Assembly: GCA_034429275.1 (NCBI GenBank)
Contig: DAOUFU010000282.1
Span: 1-7,873 of the forward strand
DNA length: 7,873 nucleotides
Reading direction: 5' to 3'
Origin: DAOUFU01 sp034429275
GTDB taxonomy: Bacteria > Chloroflexota > Anaerolineae > Aggregatilineales > Aggregatilineaceae
The position numbers and the translations under genes were made by a program. Of the stretch, positions 5,821 through 7,873 are shown in pieces. The notes beneath the pieces were generated by a model. The model ran no database searches. It was given only the letters and a program-made list of their open reading frames with translations, and was not told the origin of the DNA. The first letter of the stretch is position 1. The number at the start of each line of letters is the position of its first letter.

Positions 5821-7873
5821 TCACGACCGCCGCCGGAACAGGCGAGCGAGCTTCCGCCGGATAAAGACCCCGCGCGCGGTTTGCCATGCTTCGTCGGCGA
5901 TGATCGCTTTGGCCTTTTGTGCGCTCGGTGGGGCAGGGGCCGCGTAACGGTCTTCGATGTAAGCGCGCGTGATGGCGGTGACGGGCCTTTCACCTTCGGG
6001 AATCTCGGCTACCAGGATGCGCCGACGCTCATCTGGAGTGGCGGCTTCCTCAAAACGCAACCCCAGCCACCGGCTGTAAATCTCCATGCGGGCATAGGCG
6101 CGCTGTACGATGTTCAGTCCACCCAGGCCCCGATATTCGACAAACCAGATCAACGCCAACAGCGCCAACAGCAAGGCCACAACGATCAGTGCGAGAATCG
6201 CCAGCGCGATCAAGATGGCCCGCAGCAGGCTCGGCCCATTGGTGTCGTCAACCCGCGTGACATCGGGTGGCGGCGGCGGTGTGGGTGTTGGCGGCGGGGT
6301 GGGGGTTGCGGTCGGCAAAACCATCCCCTGACCGGCCCCAGTCGGCGTGGGCGTGAAGCCCCCTAATGCCTGGGGAACCTCTGTTGGGGTGGCGGTTGGC
6401 AGGGGAGTCGGTCTGGGGACCGGCGTCAGGGTCGGCAGGATGGCCTGAGGGGGTTGATCGTCCTGGCGCTCCAGGGGCGCTTCATCGGCGGTTGGCTCGA
6501 ACTCCACCCAACCATAGCCGGGGAAATAAACCTCGACCCAGGTATGAGCATCTCGCTCGCGCACCAGGAACACCTGATGCTCGGCATCCCAGCTTCCCTG
6601 GGCAAACCCGGCAGCAAGACGCGCCGGGATACCCTGGGCACGCAGCATAAATACCATCGCTGTTGCGTAATAGTTGCAATAGCCTTCTTTTTGCTCGAAC
6701 AGGAACCATTCGAGATAGTCGCTGCCTCGCGGGGGTGTGGGAATCGACTCGTTGTAGGTGATCGAAACCCGCAGCCACTGCTCGATGGCACGGGCCTGGT
6801 CGTAAGGGGTCTGAGCGCCGTAGGTGGTGACAATTTGCGAGGCGAGGTTCCGCACATTGGGCGAGACCTGGTTCGCGCCTTGCAGGTAAAGCCTCAGCAC
6901 CCAGTCGGGGTAGGACTGACCTGCGGCGCGCAACTGCTCGGCAGTGGCTGCGCTGATCGACGAGGTGACGGTATAGGAATTGCCGGTGCGCAAAGTTTTT
7001 CGCGCGCGGATGATCGCAACGTCTGTCGGTTCATTGTCGTTCACGCAGGTGCGGCTTTCGAGATCGTTGATGCAGTCCAGTTCCGCCTCGACCGGTAGCC
7101 CGATCTCGATAGGCTGCGGCGCGGCGTGGATCAGGTCGGTAGCGCGGATCAGCATCGTAACCGTTTGCTCGACATCGCGACGTGCACCTGGCAAGGTTGG
7201 GCCGATGTTGAACTCCAGCCCGCCCTGGTCGGTGTAGGCCCGGATGCGGCGCAGGTGGTTCCACTCCCACGCGGAAAAATCAAACGAATCGTAGACGGTT
7301 GAGCGCCAATAATAGCGTGGGCCATAGGGGGCTTTGACAGTCATCACCGGCTGATCGCCTAACTGGATTGCCCCGCTCAGTTTTAGCCGATCGCCTCCGT
7401 AATAATTAGTGGTGGCGATGCCGTGTCCTTCCAAAGACGAGAACAGCCGGTTCCACAGGTCAGCGAGACTATCCAACGCGTCCCCTGCCAACACGTCCTT
7501 GAAACGGTCCAGGCTCTTATTATCCGCGCCGGTAGGGGCAGACCAGGCCGCGATCATGACCAGCAAGGCAATGATCGAGCCGGCAACGAAGAACGATCGG
7601 CGCATGTGCGCCGGAAAGTTCACCCGGTACGTGTACCACTCGTATTCGCGCAGGTCGAGATGGGAGCGTATCAGCAGCAGTAGGGAAATGGCGACAAAGA
7701 TCACCAGGTAGATATCCAGTGAGCGCTCGCCCTGGTAGTAGAACTGGTTGGTGATCAACACCAGGCCGATCGGGATAATGACACGCCAGACGTGATCGAC
7801 ACGGAACACATGCCAGGCGGCATTGTGCCCCAGGAACCAGAACAGCACCGCCAGAAAGATCACAAAGGCGGTT
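5821..7873 (-). CDS. Membrane-anchored transglutaminase-like protein (5' end off window)
   Basis: At least 680 residues; the frame stays open to the window edge, so the GTG at 7863 is probably internal (numbering below starts there). Hydrophobic helices lie at about 2-20, 26-40, 49-66 and 90-108, the likely end of a TgpA-type N-terminal membrane region. A large extracytoplasmic part follows, with a transglutaminase core at about 340-458: KEGYCNYYATAM with C396, RDAHTWVEVY with H440, and GWVEFEPT (451-458), where E456 stands at the usual third-residue position. A Thr/Pro-rich linker (about 474-533) leads to a helix at about 547-575 and a cytoplasmic DUF4129-like tail with TPDERR (609-614) and ITRAYIEDRYA (631-641). 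Relatives often lie beside MoxR ATPase and DUF58 genes; any such neighbours would be beyond the right edge. Substrate unknown; a cell-surface protease or crosslinker is possible. Confidence 0.9.
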   Translation of the reverse strand, partial: TAFVIFLAVLFWFLGHNAAWHVFRVDHVWRVIIPIGLVLITNQFYYQGERSLDIYLVIFVAISLLLLIRSHLDLREYEWYTYRVNFPAHMRRSFFVAGSIIALLVMIAAWSAPTGADNKSLDRFKDVLAGDALDSLADLWNRLFSSLEGHGIATTNYYGGDRLKLSGAIQLGDQPVMTVKAPYGPRYYWRSTVYDSFDFSAWEWNHLRRIRAYTDQGGLEFNIGPTLPGARRDVEQTVTMLIRATDLIHAAPQPIEIGLPVEAELDCINDLESRTCVNDNEPTDVAIIRARKTLRTGNSYTVTSSISAATAEQLRAAGQSYPDWVLRLYLQGANQVSPNVRNLASQIVTTYGAQTPYDQARAIEQWLRVSITYNESIPTPPRGSDYLEWFLFEQKEGYCNYYATAMVFMLRAQGIPARLAAGFAQGSWDAEHQVFLVRERDAHTWVEVYFPGYGWVEFEPTADEAPLERQDDQPPQAILPTLTPVPRPTPLPTATPTEVPQALGGFTPTPTGAGQGMVLPTATPTPPPTPTPPPPPDVTRVDDTNGPSLLRAILIALAILALIVVALLLALLALIWFVEYRGLGGLNIVQRAYARMEIYSRWLGLRFEEAATPDERRRILVAEIPEGERPVTAITRAYIEDRYAAPAPPSAQKAKAIIADEAWQTARGVFIRRKLARLFRRRS

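Noticed and set aside
5816..5831. GC-rich hairpin (GGCGG/CCGCC) at the transglutaminase stop codon, considered as a terminator
   Set aside because: The stem is only 5 bp with a 6-nt loop and overlaps the stop codon. No U-tract follows on the minus strand.
6235..6450. Repetitive-looking G-rich sequence, considered as a DNA repeat array
   Set aside because: It is in frame and encodes the Thr/Pro-rich linker. The repetition is irregular and explained by low-complexity protein.

Overview
The window looks like chromosomal DNA from a Chloroflexota bacterium, probably of the Anaerolineae type. That is an inference from gene style: a moderately GC-rich genome, a transglutaminase with a long Thr/Pro-rich linker, a zinc-ribbon/FHA protein and a stand-alone trehalose synthase. 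No lineage marker gene (16S, for example) is present. I see no phage, transposon, CRISPR or tRNA features. Six genes are substantially present, plus a short 5' stub of a seventh at the left edge.

Left part (1-2369): a leftward gene barely enters the window (start codon at 54). Diverging from it, and behind a good sigma-A-type promoter, are two rightward genes 26 bp apart: a small zinc-ribbon plus FHA protein and TreS, a GH13 trehalose synthase that interconverts maltose and trehalose. They look like one transcription unit.

Middle (2373-4333): a leftward 369-residue protein of unknown function ends 3 bp from the treS stop. Diverging from it is a small two-helix membrane protein with a possible bacterial PH-like domain. 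The 185 bp between these two starts hold a perfect 10-bp inverted repeat that could be an operator.

Right part (4389-7873, all leftward): this is the ribosomal stalk operon rplJ-rplL, complete with its control elements. In order of transcription these are a consensus-like promoter (TTGACG, 17 bp, TATCAT), an L10-leader RNA, an intrinsic terminator that acts as an attenuator, rplJ with a TTG start, rplL and a final intrinsic terminator. L10 and L7/L12 form the stalk that recruits translation factors, and the leader lets the L10-L12 complex adjust its own synthesis. Upstream of the promoter, where rplK-rplA often lie, is instead a membrane-anchored transglutaminase-like protein whose 5' end runs off the window.

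I did not find a clearly new multi-gene system. The most rewarding items are the rplJ attenuator leader, the unknown 369-residue protein with the adjacent inverted repeat, and the FHA/TreS pairing.
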